DNA from: Paracoccaceae bacterium
Lineage (GTDB): Bacteria; Pseudomonadota; Alphaproteobacteria; Rhodobacterales; Rhodobacteraceae
DNA length: 64,000 bases
Direction: 5' to 3'
Assembly (NCBI GenBank): GCA_002697345.1
Contig: NZVE01000074.1
Location: forward strand, 43,225 to 107,224
The position numbers and the translations under genes were made by a program. The notes below the pieces were generated by a model that was not told the DNA's origin, made no database searches, and saw only the letters and a list, made by a program, of their open reading frames with translations. Shown here in pieces: positions 1 to 8,880 of this stretch (positions are counted from its first letter, which is position 1; every line of letters starts with the position of its first letter).

Positions 1-929
1 AAGGGATTAGACGGATCAACATTGAGTCCTTTCGCCGGAGCATTTTCCAAACGAACTAAAGGTTTTGTCAATCGATGCTTATGGTGGACATAGTCAAACC
101 CAAAACGGCCCTTAACACAAAGTCTATTTTCGTTAGCAGGACCATTTATACCTTCTACATATTTTATTTTTTCATCCTTAACCTTAAAGGAAAGCTGGCA
201 CCCAACACCGCAGTATGGACATATCGACTTAACCTCTCGGTCAAAATCCTTACTATCACCAGTCTGCTCGCTGTCTAATACAGTTGCGGGCATGAGTGCG
301 CCTGTTGGGCAAGCTTGAACACATTCGCCACAACCCACGCAAGTCGAGTCACCCATGGGGTCTGCTATATCAAAAACAACTTGCGAATTCTGCCCACGAC
401 CCGCCATTCCAATTACGTCATTTACTTGAACTTCTCTGCATGCACGAACACACAAATTGCAATGGATACAAGAGTCTAAATTCACATTCATAGCTACGTG
501 CGTATTATCCAGCAAAGGCACAGTTACTGGATCACGCGAAGGAAACCTGCTCTCTTTAACATCATTTACTTTTGCCATATCCCAAAAGTGCGAAGAAATA
601 TCATGAGGAACTTTTGGTTGATCGGCAACTAGGAGCTCTACTATCGTAGCTCTAGCAGTTTTTGCTCTAGCAGAGTCTGAGTTAACGATCATTCCTTCAC
701 TAACATTACGTACACAAGAAGCCGCTAGAACGCGTTCACCCTCAATTTCCACCATGCATGCTCGGCAGTTTCCATCAGACCTATACCCAGGTTCCGGTTT
801 ATGGCAAAGATATGGGATTTGTATTCCCTGACCGTTAGCAGCTTCCCAAATTGTTGAATCCTCAGGAACCGAAACTTCTTCCCCATCCAAGACAAATGTC
901 ACCATTTTTTGATTGGCTGAATCAAACAT
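1..929 (-). CDS. fdhA: NAD-dependent formate dehydrogenase, alpha subunit (N-terminal part, cut by window edge)
   Basis: This is the catalytic subunit of a soluble molybdenum or tungsten formate dehydrogenase that oxidises formate to CO2. The first 309 residues read from the minus strand. They show a plant-type [2Fe-2S] domain with Cys42, 55, 58 and 72, a bacterial ferredoxin domain with two CxxCxxCxxxC sets (Cys154-164 and Cys197-207), and the start of the molybdopterin oxidoreductase domain with a [4Fe-4S] motif at Cys237, 240, 244 and 271. The catalytic half lies outside the window. The ATG at 929 is preceded by an AGGA ribosome site and starts 8 nt after the beta-subunit stop, so the two are co-transcribed. 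Layout matches Fdh1A/FdsA-type enzymes. Whether the metal is Mo or W cannot be told. Confidence 0.93.
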   Translation of the reverse strand, partial: MFDSANQKMVTFVLDGEEVSVPEDSTIWEAANGQGIQIPYLCHKPEPGYRSDGNCRACMVEIEGERVLAASCVRNVSEGMIVNSDSARAKTARATIVELLVADQPKVPHDISSHFWDMAKVNDVKESRFPSRDPVTVPLLDNTHVAMNVNLDSCIHCNLCVRACREVQVNDVIGMAGRGQNSQVVFDIADPMGDSTCVGCGECVQACPTGALMPATVLDSEQTGDSKDFDREVKSICPYCGVGCQLSFKVKDEKIKYVEGINGPANENRLCVKGRFGFDYVHHKHRLTKPLVRLENAPAKGLNVDPSNP

Positions 930-937
930 ATTCTATC

Positions 938-2629
938 CTAACTTATCTCTTCAGGGAAATATTTCATAGTTAATCTTATAGGATTTGGCGCTGCTTGTCC
1001 AAGTCCACATATTGAAGCATCCTCCATTACCTGACATAAATCACTTAATATCTCTTTATCCCAAATGTCTTTTTCCATCAATTGCACCGCCTTACTGCAA
1101 CCTGTTCGACAAGGCGTACATTGACCGCAGCTTTCATCTTCAAAAAACCTGAGCATATTTAGCGCTGCATCCCTCACTCGATCCAGTTGAGATAAGACAA
1201 CTACTGCTGCCGAACCAATAAATGTTCCCAACGGCTGCAAAGTGTCAAAATCTAAAGGGACGTTGTCTAAGCTAGCGGGCAGTATCCCAGAAGAAGGACC
1301 TCCAGGCTGATAAGCTTTAAAAATATGACCCTCAAGCATACCTCCAGCAGCCAAGACGATGTCATTAATAGTAGAACCGGAGGGTAACAGATAGACACCC
1401 GGATTTTTTATCCGCCCTGAAACCGAATAACTTCTTAATCCCGTGCGACCGTTTTTCTCGATTGAGTTTAGAACCGCTGAACCATCCCTACATACTTTTG
1501 CAACCCAGTGTAAAGTTTCAACATTATGCACTAAAGTTGGTTTGTTAAAAATTCCGACTTGCGCGACATAAGGAGGGCGATGCCTCGGTAAACCACGTTT
1601 ACCCTCAATTGACTCTATCATAGCACTTTCTTCGCCGCAAATATAGGCGCCAGCCCCTCTTCTTAAATCAATAAAACCAACTGAAATGTAGCCTTTATCT
1701 TCAAGATTTTTGATCTCTCGTCTAAGAATCTCAAGAACTACAGGGTACTCATCCCTCATATAAATAAAGCACTTATCAGCTTCAATTGCCCAAGCGGCAA
1801 TTAACATCCCTTCAAGAAATAGATGAGGAGTCCGCTCCAAGTAATATCGATCCTTAAAGGTACCAGGCTCACCTTCATCACCGTTGACAGCTAAGTATCT
1901 TGGCCCCTTTGCGGCACGAACAAATCCCCATTTCTTGCCAGAAGGAAAACCTGCGCCTCCTAGACCTCTAAGACCACTTGCACTGACGGCCTCTTGGACT
2001 GTCTCCCAATCACCGTGACTTCGATAGTCAGTGAGTGTCGAATATCCCCCGTTATCTACATAAGTATCTAAACCTTCATAATCGACCATTCGAAGATGGG
2101 TCTCTCCTTTAGATATTGCAGCCTTTACTTTTTCAAAAGTAGCATTGTCAATGTGGTTATGCCCTAACTCCAAAACTGGTGAAGTATCACAGCGCCCCAT
2201 GCAGGGAGCACGTAAAACTCTAACAAGCTTTGGGTCTAAACCTTCCTCTAAAGCACTTTTAAGCTCTTGCGCCCCCGCCAACTCACAAGAAAGTGAATCA
2301 CAAACTCTAATCGTTAACTCGGGTGGCGCAGGCTCACCCTCTTTTACAACATCAAAATGGGCATAAAAACTTGCAACCTCATAAACTTCAACTTGGCTGA
2401 GTCGCATTTCTTCTGCCAAGGCACTTATGTGTTCTGAACTCAAATGTCCAAAACGATCCTGAATTAAGTGTAGAAACTCTATCAACAAATCAGATCTTAA
2501 GGGCAGTTCACCTATAAGTTCCCTGATTTGTTGGGATGCAAGTTCTACAACTTGCCTACCCTTAGGAGTTTTTCTTCCTTTTCCTGGCGCAGATTTCCAA
2601 ATACCTTTTCTACTATCTACAAGATCCAC
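938..2629 (-). CDS. fdhB: NAD-dependent formate dehydrogenase, beta subunit (NuoE-NuoF fusion)
   Basis: This 563-residue diaphorase subunit passes electrons from formate oxidation to NAD+. The N-terminal third is a NuoE/FdsG-like thioredoxin-fold domain with [2Fe-2S] ligands Cys110, 115, 143 and 147. The rest is NuoF/FdsB-like, with the glycine-rich FMN/NADH segment GLRGLGGAGFPSGKKW, the NGDEGEPGTFKDR motif, GAGAYICGEE, and a C-terminal [4Fe-4S] motif ESCGQCTPCR. Fusion of the two modules is known from Methylobacterium-type Fdh1B; many relatives encode FdsG and FdsB separately. It is the first gene of the operon, upstream of the alpha subunit, and is transcribed away from the quinone oxidoreductase gene. 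Confidence 0.95.
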   Translation of the reverse strand: MDLVDSRKGIWKSAPGKGRKTPKGRQVVELASQQIRELIGELPLRSDLLIEFLHLIQDRFGHLSSEHISALAEEMRLSQVEVYEVASFYAHFDVVKEGEPAPPELTIRVCDSLSCELAGAQELKSALEEGLDPKLVRVLRAPCMGRCDTSPVLELGHNHIDNATFEKVKAAISKGETHLRMVDYEGLDTYVDNGGYSTLTDYRSHGDWETVQEAVSASGLRGLGGAGFPSGKKWGFVRAAKGPRYLAVNGDEGEPGTFKDRYYLERTPHLFLEGMLIAAWAIEADKCFIYMRDEYPVVLEILRREIKNLEDKGYISVGFIDLRRGAGAYICGEESAMIESIEGKRGLPRHRPPYVAQVGIFNKPTLVHNVETLHWVAKVCRDGSAVLNSIEKNGRTGLRSYSVSGRIKNPGVYLLPSGSTINDIVLAAGGMLEGHIFKAYQPGGPSSGILPASLDNVPLDFDTLQPLGTFIGSAAVVVLSQLDRVRDAALNMLRFFEDESCGQCTPCRTGCSKAVQLMEKDIWDKEILSDLCQVMEDASICGLGQAAPNPIRLTMKYFPEEIS

Positions 2630-2929
2630 TAAATTAGTCTCCTAAAAACAATTATAAAACTGTCTTTAACATAAACGTATCCTTTTACAACACCACTCCT
2701 GATCGCTGACTTATTTTGTTATCTAAGTTCAACACTTCTCTGAAAATACACAAGATTGATCAACAATAAGTATTAAAAACTATTCCTAAAATTCTAGTAT
2801 CAAAATTGATAATCTAAGAGGTATTAATGAAATTAATTCTTTCAACGGATTAAAAGTTATTTTAATATTCAATTAAAATAAAATGTTACAAAAATATACT
2901 TTATTAATTAATCAACTCTGAGGGCAGAT
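2630..2929. other. Divergent intergenic region, formate dehydrogenase / quinone oxidoreductase
   Basis: This is 300 bases of very AT-rich non-coding DNA between two divergent genes, so it must hold promoters for both. I see only short palindromes such as TTGATCAA at 2756-2763 and no convincing -35/-10 pair, RNA gene or repeat. No open reading frame with a ribosome site is evident. Confidence 0.5.
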
Positions 2930-3916
2930 ATGACATTACCCACTACAATGATTGCTATAACAATGTCTGAGCCAGGTGGGCCAGAAGTTTTAAAGTCAAC
3001 AGTAACTAACTTACCTGCTAGGAATGAGAATGAAGTATTGATAAAGGTAACTTCCGCTGGAGTTAACGGGCCTGATCTTGTTCAACGCCGCGGCCTATAC
3101 CCAGCCCCGAAAGGAGCCTCCTCTTTACTAGGTCTCGAAGTTTCTGGAGAAGTTATAGAAGTTGATGACGAAAAAAATTCATTTAAGATTGGTGAACATG
3201 TGTGTGCACTAACTAATGGAGGTGGTTATGCCGAATATGTAGTAGCCAACAAAAAACACTGCCTAAGAATCCCTAAAGGTGTTAGTAAAATTGATGCTGC
3301 GGGTTTACCTGAAACCTATTTTACTGTGTGGAGTAATTTATTTTTTAAGCAATCATTCAAACCAGGTGATAATATCCTTATTCATGGTGGATCCGGAGGG
3401 ATAGGCTCCACCGCCATTCAGATTGGTAACGCATTAGGTCTAAACGTATTTGCAACCGCAGACTCAGATAGCGCCTGCGATTACTGTATTGACCTAGGAG
3501 CTAAGCAAGCAATTAATTTCAAAAATGAAGATTTTGTAAAAATTTTACGTGCTGTTGGAGGGGCGGATATAATACTTGATATTATAGGGGGTGATTATAT
3601 TTCTCGAAATATTAAAGCCTCCCGTCATGACGCCCGAATTATTCAATTAGCTTTCAATCAAGGCTCTAAGGTTAATATTGATCTAATGCCAATAATGCTA
3701 AAACGCTTGCATTTAACTGGATCAACGCTGCGGTCAAGGCCAGACGCGTATAAAGCAGAGATAGCGGCAGACCTGTTAAACAAAATCTGGCCCCTCTTTG
3801 AAAAAAACCAAATTAAGCCCACAACTTATAAAACTTTTGAATTAAGCGATGTTGTCAATGCTCATCAACTTATGGAGTCAGGAACTCACAGAGGCAAAAT
3901 ACTACTTAAAATCTGA
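2930..3916 (+). CDS. Zinc-free MDR family NAD(P)H:quinone oxidoreductase (PIG3/zeta-crystallin-like)
   Basis: A 328-residue medium-chain dehydrogenase/reductase of the quinone oxidoreductase branch, predicted to reduce quinones or enones with NADPH in the cytoplasm. It has an N-terminal GroES-like domain (to about residue 125), then a Rossmann domain with the nucleotide motif GGSGGIGS at 153-160. The zinc-binding cysteine cluster of alcohol dehydrogenases is not seen. The ATG at 2930 follows a GAGGG ribosome site; a second ATG at codon 7 is possible. It stands alone between AT-rich gaps. The family is clear, the substrate is unknown. Confidence 0.88.
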   Translation: MTLPTTMIAITMSEPGGPEVLKSTVTNLPARNENEVLIKVTSAGVNGPDLVQRRGLYPAPKGASSLLGLEVSGEVIEVDDEKNSFKIGEHVCALTNGGGYAEYVVANKKHCLRIPKGVSKIDAAGLPETYFTVWSNLFFKQSFKPGDNILIHGGSGGIGSTAIQIGNALGLNVFATADSDSACDYCIDLGAKQAINFKNEDFVKILRAVGGADIILDIIGGDYISRNIKASRHDARIIQLAFNQGSKVNIDLMPIMLKRLHLTGSTLRSRPDAYKAEIAADLLNKIWPLFEKNQIKPTTYKTFELSDVVNAHQLMESGTHRGKILLKI

Positions 3917-4208
3917 TCCATTTAAATTTAATTAGAAAAAAATTTAGTCGATTAGATCGTAAATTATTTTACTACTCGTTATGTCCACAATAAATGTTCA
4001 AATTATCCGTAATTTACCCTATTTATCCTTAAATTTATTATTAGTAAGTAATTAAATTATATATTTATATAGCATTATGAATTTTTATTACTTTTATATG
4101 TAGACATTATTAATAAATATAAGTAACAATATTATTAATATAATATTAAATTCGTAATTTTATTTCTTAAAAAATAATTTTTGATATTTTACATAAAGGT
4201 AATTGGGC
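3917..4208. other. AT-rich intergenic region
   Basis: About 290 bases of extremely AT-rich DNA separating two co-oriented genes. It contains runs of TTAATA/TATTAA and no clear terminator stem, promoter pair or RNA. The only functional signal I can support is the AAAGG ribosome site at 4195-4199 for the next gene. Confidence 0.5.
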
Positions 4209-5369
4209 ATGAAAAAATATAAAATCTTAATACTAGGCGCATCATACGGATCCTTATTAGGAACAAAGTTTGCTCTTGCAGGCCATTCTGTTAAAATGAT
4301 TTGCCGTGAAAAATCTGCGAAAGTCTTCAACACGAAGGGAGCTCTAGTTAGAACTCCTGTTAAATGCCAATCTGAACCGGTTGAAATATCCTCTATTAAT
4401 GCGCTGGGAAACTTATCAGCAGGAACACCAAACTCTGTAAGCCCGCAAGATTTTGATTTGGTTATACTGGCAATGCAGGAACCTCAATACAGCTCCCCTG
4501 ATGTAAGTACGTTAATAAAGAAAGTAGCACTTTCCAGAGTCCCCTGCATGTCTATAATGAACATGCCTCCAATACCATTTTTAAAAAGAATTCCTGGAGT
4601 TGATGTCTCTTCGCTTTTGGGTTGCTTTAAAAATCCAGAAATATGGCAACACTTCGATCCAAAGAAATTCACACTATGCAGCCCTGACCCTCAAGCCTTT
4701 CGTCCACCATCAGAAAAAATAAACGTTCTAGAAGTTAGGCTACCAACTAATTTTAAATCTGCATATTTTGAAGAAACATCTGACAACCAAATATTAAAAA
4801 ATCTTTCTAAAGATATTGAGGATATTCGCTTTAAACTTCCAGACGGAAGCCTGATAGAATTACCTATAAAATTAAAAATTCATGATACTTTATTCGTTCC
4901 GTTAGCGAAATGGGCAATGCTTCTTTCTGGCAACTACCGATGCATACACAAAGAAAAAATTATTTCTATAAAAGAGGCTGTTCATACTAACCTAACTGAG
5001 ACCCAAGAAATTTATGACTGGGTTGTAGAGCTCTGCATAGAACTTGGAGCAAAAACTAGTGACTTGGTTCCGTTTGATAAGTATTACAAGGCAGCCCGGT
5101 CATTAGTCACTCCCTCATCAGCCGCTCGAGCTCTTAACTCAGGAGTAACAGATATAGAGAGGGTCGACAAACTTGTAATGGAACTCGGAAAACAATTAGG
5201 CAAGAACAACGCCAAAGTGAATTCAAACGTAGAAATAGTTAACATGTGGTTAGAAAAAAATCAAAAACCTCAACTTAGTACTCAAAAAATTAATCATATT
5301 TCTGAATTTAAGCAAAAAGCTCATGACATAATTTCAACGCATCCACTAATGAGTCAATTTCAGCCTTAG
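4209..5369 (+). CDS. Ketopantoate reductase (PanE/ApbA) family protein
   Basis: A 386-residue protein beginning with a Rossmann beta-alpha-beta unit (KILILGASYGSLLG, residues 5-18), followed by a helical C-terminal half like that of ketopantoate reductases. It is about 80 residues longer than PanE itself and the glycine motif is GASYGSLLG rather than the usual GxGxxG, so the substrate is uncertain and panE should not be assumed. I chose the ATG at 4209 over an in-frame TTG at 4203, because AAAGG lies 9 nt before the ATG and only 3 nt before the TTG. Its last 62 bases run antisense into the 3' end of sufS. Confidence 0.75.
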   Translation: MKKYKILILGASYGSLLGTKFALAGHSVKMICREKSAKVFNTKGALVRTPVKCQSEPVEISSINALGNLSAGTPNSVSPQDFDLVILAMQEPQYSSPDVSTLIKKVALSRVPCMSIMNMPPIPFLKRIPGVDVSSLLGCFKNPEIWQHFDPKKFTLCSPDPQAFRPPSEKINVLEVRLPTNFKSAYFEETSDNQILKNLSKDIEDIRFKLPDGSLIELPIKLKIHDTLFVPLAKWAMLLSGNYRCIHKEKIISIKEAVHTNLTETQEIYDWVVELCIELGAKTSDLVPFDKYYKAARSLVTPSSAARALNSGVTDIERVDKLVMELGKQLGKNNAKVNSNVEIVNMWLEKNQKPQLSTQKINHISEFKQKAHDIISTHPLMSQFQP

Positions 5370-6528
5370 TATTATATAACCCAACAGAAGCCCTACAGGT
5401 TGCACTTACCCCCAAATGCTCCATTAACGGCTGCGCACAGTGATGACCCGCTCTGACGCATACACCTTTTTTGTCAAGAACGGTCGAGATATCATGCGGA
5501 TGACCAGCACCCTCAATAGTAAAAGAGAAAATTCCTGCTTTATCAGGTGAGTTACCCTGTATATTCAACCAGTTCAGTTTGGAAAGTTCTTGATTAGCAT
5601 ATTTTGTCAAATCGGTTTCATGCGATGCTACATTACTCATTCCAACTTCCAGCAAATACTCTAGAGCCACCCCAAGACCTATGGTTTGAACTATACCAGG
5701 TGTTCCAGCCTCCATAATCATGGGAGGTTCATTATATGTGATAAGGTCTTTATGAACCTCCTTAATCATATCCCCTCCACCCATAAAAGGTTTCATCTCT
5801 CGCATTCGGTCTTGGCTAATGTAAAGAGCCCCAGACCCTGTAGGCCCATATAACTTGTGACCCGTTACAGCGTAAAAATCACAACCTATATCTTGAACAT
5901 CAACTGGCATATGAGCCGCAGCTTGTGAACCATCCACAACTACTGGAACACCCTTTTTCCTAGCATATTGACATATGCGTTTAACATCGACCTTTGTCCC
6001 CAAAACATTTGATAGGTGAGTAATAGCAATTAACTTTGTTTTTGGAGAGATCGCGTCAATTAACCTTTGTTCGTCAAATGAACCATCTTCCTCTAGATCA
6101 ATCCACTTAAGTATCACCCCCTGCTTTTCACGCAGAAAATGCCAAGGCACAATATTTGCATGATGCTCCATTATACTTAAAATAATTTCGTCACCAGGTT
6201 CCAAACGCGGCATGGCCCAACCATACGCAATCGAGTTTATTCCTTCAGTAGTTCCAGAATTTAATACAATTTGTTTCGCGTTAGGCGCATTCAAAAATTT
6301 TGCCACAATACCTCTTACAGACTCGTATTTTTCTGTTGCAAGATTTGACAAGTGGTACAGTCCACGATGAACATTTGCATACTCCTGAGAGTAACTGTTG
6401 GTAATTGCCTCTATTACAACTCCTGGCTTTTGTGCAGAAGCTCCGTTGTCCAGATAGATTAGTGGTTTATTATTTATAAGACGGTTTAAGATTGGAAAAT
6501 CTTTTCGAATAAGTTCTACGTCCAGCAT
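5308..6528 (-). CDS. sufS: SufS-type cysteine desulfurase
   Basis: A PLP-dependent group II cysteine desulfurase (406 residues) that takes sulfur from cysteine to feed SufBCD. The PLP Schiff-base lysine is Lys225 in VTGHKLYGPTG and the persulfide cysteine is Cys364 in RAGHHCAQPL, so the protein looks active. The ATG at 6528 sits one base after the stop of the upstream membrane-protein gene and has GGAG 5 nt ahead; an in-frame TTG at 6540 lies before that ribosome site and is unlikely. It is the last gene of the suf operon. No sufE, sufA or sufT follows. The 3' end overlaps the convergent PanE-like gene by 62 bp. Confidence 0.95.
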   Translation of the reverse strand: MLDVELIRKDFPILNRLINNKPLIYLDNGASAQKPGVVIEAITNSYSQEYANVHRGLYHLSNLATEKYESVRGIVAKFLNAPNAKQIVLNSGTTEGINSIAYGWAMPRLEPGDEIILSIMEHHANIVPWHFLREKQGVILKWIDLEEDGSFDEQRLIDAISPKTKLIAITHLSNVLGTKVDVKRICQYARKKGVPVVVDGSQAAAHMPVDVQDIGCDFYAVTGHKLYGPTGSGALYISQDRMREMKPFMGGGDMIKEVHKDLITYNEPPMIMEAGTPGIVQTIGLGVALEYLLEVGMSNVASHETDLTKYANQELSKLNWLNIQGNSPDKAGIFSFTIEGAGHPHDISTVLDKKGVCVRAGHHCAQPLMEHLGVSATCRASVGLYNTKAEIDSLVDALKLCHELFA

Positions 6529-6529
6529 T

Positions 6530-7114
6530 TTAAGCTCCAAAACTAAAGGTTGAAATTAGCGTTCCTATAAGTAGGCTAAACAAAAAAATAACACCTAGCA
6601 TTGATGCAATAACTCCAAAAAATACTCTTCCAAGGGAAGTAAAACCATGAAGTACTAATATAAAGTTCACATAAAGCCAAAAAAATAATATTCCTGCAAA
6701 GAATCCTAAAATCATGGCAAGACTAGGAAGAAATGGAATAAGTATGAGTTGAACGACCTGTAGCGCTATCATAGTCGTTTGCAACCAAACTATTACACTA
6801 ATAGTACTTTCGATGGAGCCTATTCCACCAAATAGTTTTCCAATATAGAATGTTAAAAAAATCATTACTGTCATTAATACGGTTAGAACCACTGTGGCTA
6901 AGAATGGACTGCTAATCAAAATTAAACTAGTTTGAGTAGGGCCGACAGGTAACAACCAATTAGCCAACTCTGACAATAGGACACTAATAATAACTACTAA
7001 AACCACCAATGACCAAAGGGTAACAGGAGGCAAAGTGACCAACGAAATTTTCAAGGCAACTTGCTTCGGGTCCTTGATGGTATTTATTACTAATTTTACA
7101 AAATCAGTTAGCAT
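6530..7114 (-). CDS. YIP1-family integral membrane protein of the suf operon
   Basis: A 194-residue polytopic membrane protein with about five hydrophobic segments (roughly residues 28-50, 65-90, 102-128, 130-150 and 160-185), of the YIP1 type. Its start overlaps the end of the preceding 165-aa membrane-protein gene by 11 nt, and its stop lies one base before sufS, so translation is probably coupled. YIP1-like genes between sufD and sufS recur in Rhodobacterales. Their role in Fe-S assembly is not known, and I assign none. Confidence 0.8.
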   Translation of the reverse strand: MLTDFVKLVINTIKDPKQVALKISLVTLPPVTLWSLVVLVVIISVLLSELANWLLPVGPTQTSLILISSPFLATVVLTVLMTVMIFLTFYIGKLFGGIGSIESTISVIVWLQTTMIALQVVQLILIPFLPSLAMILGFFAGILFFWLYVNFILVLHGFTSLGRVFFGVIASMLGVIFLFSLLIGTLISTFSFGA

Positions 7115-7601
7115 TCATAACCCTATCTATAGTTTTTACATTACTTACTATTAAAATAATAAAATATAAAAATACCAAGATTGAAAGTAAGTTTATATAA
7201 AAATTGGTTCCCATCGCACCCACTAAAATACCACGAACCAACACAAGTGGGCTAATAGCAAGTAAAGACCAGAAAAAAGCTCCCCTAAAATAAATCCAAT
7301 TCAAATCTCTAAACCAAAGCCTAAAGACAAAACATAGCAACATAGAGAGCGCATAAAAAACTAGAGGTGCCAAAAAAATAGACCCTATCAAGACCCCTCC
7401 AATCATGGAAACTAATGATGGACCATCAATATCCAAATGAGCTTCTCGAGAGAGCAACGGTAATCTGGCAAGAAATTGAAGAAAACATGCAATCAACAAC
7501 CATATAAATACCTTTGTTTCAGAAATTCCTTCTGAAAGCTTTTTGGTAAAAGCCATCTTAGGAGACCTATAGTTAGCTAAAATTAACTGGGATGTAGTCA
7601 T
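7104..7601 (-). CDS. YIP1-like membrane protein of the suf operon
   Basis: A 165-residue membrane protein with about four hydrophobic segments (roughly residues 30-48, 65-95, 105-128 and 132-155) and a hydrophilic N-terminus. It resembles its downstream neighbour in size and topology, suggesting an old tandem duplication or a heteromeric pair. The ATG at 7601 lies 16 nt after the sufD stop, and its 3' end overlaps the next gene by 11 nt. Function is unknown; location suggests a link to Fe-S biogenesis or iron stress at the membrane, which is inference only. Confidence 0.75.
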   Translation of the reverse strand: MTTSQLILANYRSPKMAFTKKLSEGISETKVFIWLLIACFLQFLARLPLLSREAHLDIDGPSLVSMIGGVLIGSIFLAPLVFYALSMLLCFVFRLWFRDLNWIYFRGAFFWSLLAISPLVLVRGILVGAMGTNFYINLLSILVFLYFIILIVSNVKTIDRVMNAN

Positions 7602-7617
7602 ATTAGATCATCAAACC

Positions 7618-8880
7618 CTAAAGCGAACGCTCTAAATAAGTTAACAAAAGTTCTGAAATGTTTGTATCTTCTATTTCAGCCAGCGCCTCAGCCAGGAATG
7701 CAAGTATAAGCAAATCTTTTGCAGTATCTTCAGGAACTCCACGCGCTCTTAGATAGAACAATCCTTCCTCATCTATTGCCCCAGATGTTGAGCCGTGTGA
7801 GCAAACAACATCATCAGCATAAATTTCGAGCTCTGGTTTCGCCAAAAACTGACTATCGTCATCCAAAAGTAAAGACTGGCTTATCTGATACCCATCAGTT
7901 TTCTGAGCACCAGGTTTGACCAAAATTTTACCCTGAAAAATACCAAAAGCACCTTTTTTTAAAACTTTCTTAAATACCTGCCTACTTTCACAGTCTGTTC
8001 CCTCATGTGTAACAAATACAGTATCATCATGATGGAACCTTCCCTCACCTATACATGCGGCTGCTAAATGGGAAACTCCATTATTACCCTTTAATTCAAC
8101 CACATGTTCATTCCGAGTAAGAGCTCCATTGGTTGTAAGAGTAAATGACTTTAAAACACTATTTTCCCATAGCCTTGCAAAAAGATGAGTCGAAACTATT
8201 TTATCCAAATTGTTAGTTTGAGCACACACATGATGAAAAGAACTATCTTGAGCGACCTCTAATTCAGTAACTTTATTGACCCGCGTGGAAACAGAACCAC
8301 TCTCTATAAGGGTCAAGCTAGAACCCACCTCAAGTTTAATACAATGATGTAGATTAACATCTGACCTATTTGAGGTCTCATTATAAACTATATTGATCGG
8401 TTTTGTAATTTTACCTGTGACTCGAAGTGCAAGACCATCAGTTGCGAATGCTGTATTCAACTTCGCCAAAGGTCTATCAATAGGATGTTGCCCAGCTTCC
8501 TCTAAACTACCATAAAAAGCCTCTAACCAGTTAGCTTTATCCGCCGAAGAATCTGAAATTTGAGTAAGCTCCAGTTCTTCACCTACTAATGAATCAGAGG
8601 CGCTCTGATCGAACACTCCATCGTTAAATATTAATTTAAAACAGCCAATGCTATCAAAATTCAATTTATCATCAGAGCCCAAGACATCATTCTTGTTAGA
8701 AAAAAGGTCATTAAATAGCCTAGGATTGGTATATTTCCAATATTCATCACTCCTTCTAGGTAAACCCATAGCTTTGATTCTTTTGAGTGCCTCATATCTT
8801 TTTTTATTATTATTTTTTGGTAATGTTAAAGGTAAAATTCTCTGATTTAAATCATCGGATAACTTTTGAGATAACGACAT
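7618..8880 (-). CDS. sufD: Fe-S cluster assembly protein SufD
   Basis: SufD (420 residues) partners SufB and SufC in the SufBC2D scaffold that builds Fe-S clusters. The C-terminal beta-helix core and the conserved C-terminal region (YADDVVCSHGSTSGAIDEE followed by YLRARGVPEDTAKDLL) are clear. The N-terminal half is more divergent, as usual. Its ATG at 8880 overlaps the sufC stop by one base (TAATG), indicating translational coupling and matched dosage. Confidence 0.95.
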   Translation of the reverse strand: MSLSQKLSDDLNQRILPLTLPKNNNKKRYEALKRIKAMGLPRRSDEYWKYTNPRLFNDLFSNKNDVLGSDDKLNFDSIGCFKLIFNDGVFDQSASDSLVGEELELTQISDSSADKANWLEAFYGSLEEAGQHPIDRPLAKLNTAFATDGLALRVTGKITKPINIVYNETSNRSDVNLHHCIKLEVGSSLTLIESGSVSTRVNKVTELEVAQDSSFHHVCAQTNNLDKIVSTHLFARLWENSVLKSFTLTTNGALTRNEHVVELKGNNGVSHLAAACIGEGRFHHDDTVFVTHEGTDCESRQVFKKVLKKGAFGIFQGKILVKPGAQKTDGYQISQSLLLDDDSQFLAKPELEIYADDVVCSHGSTSGAIDEEGLFYLRARGVPEDTAKDLLILAFLAEALAEIEDTNISELLLTYLERSL

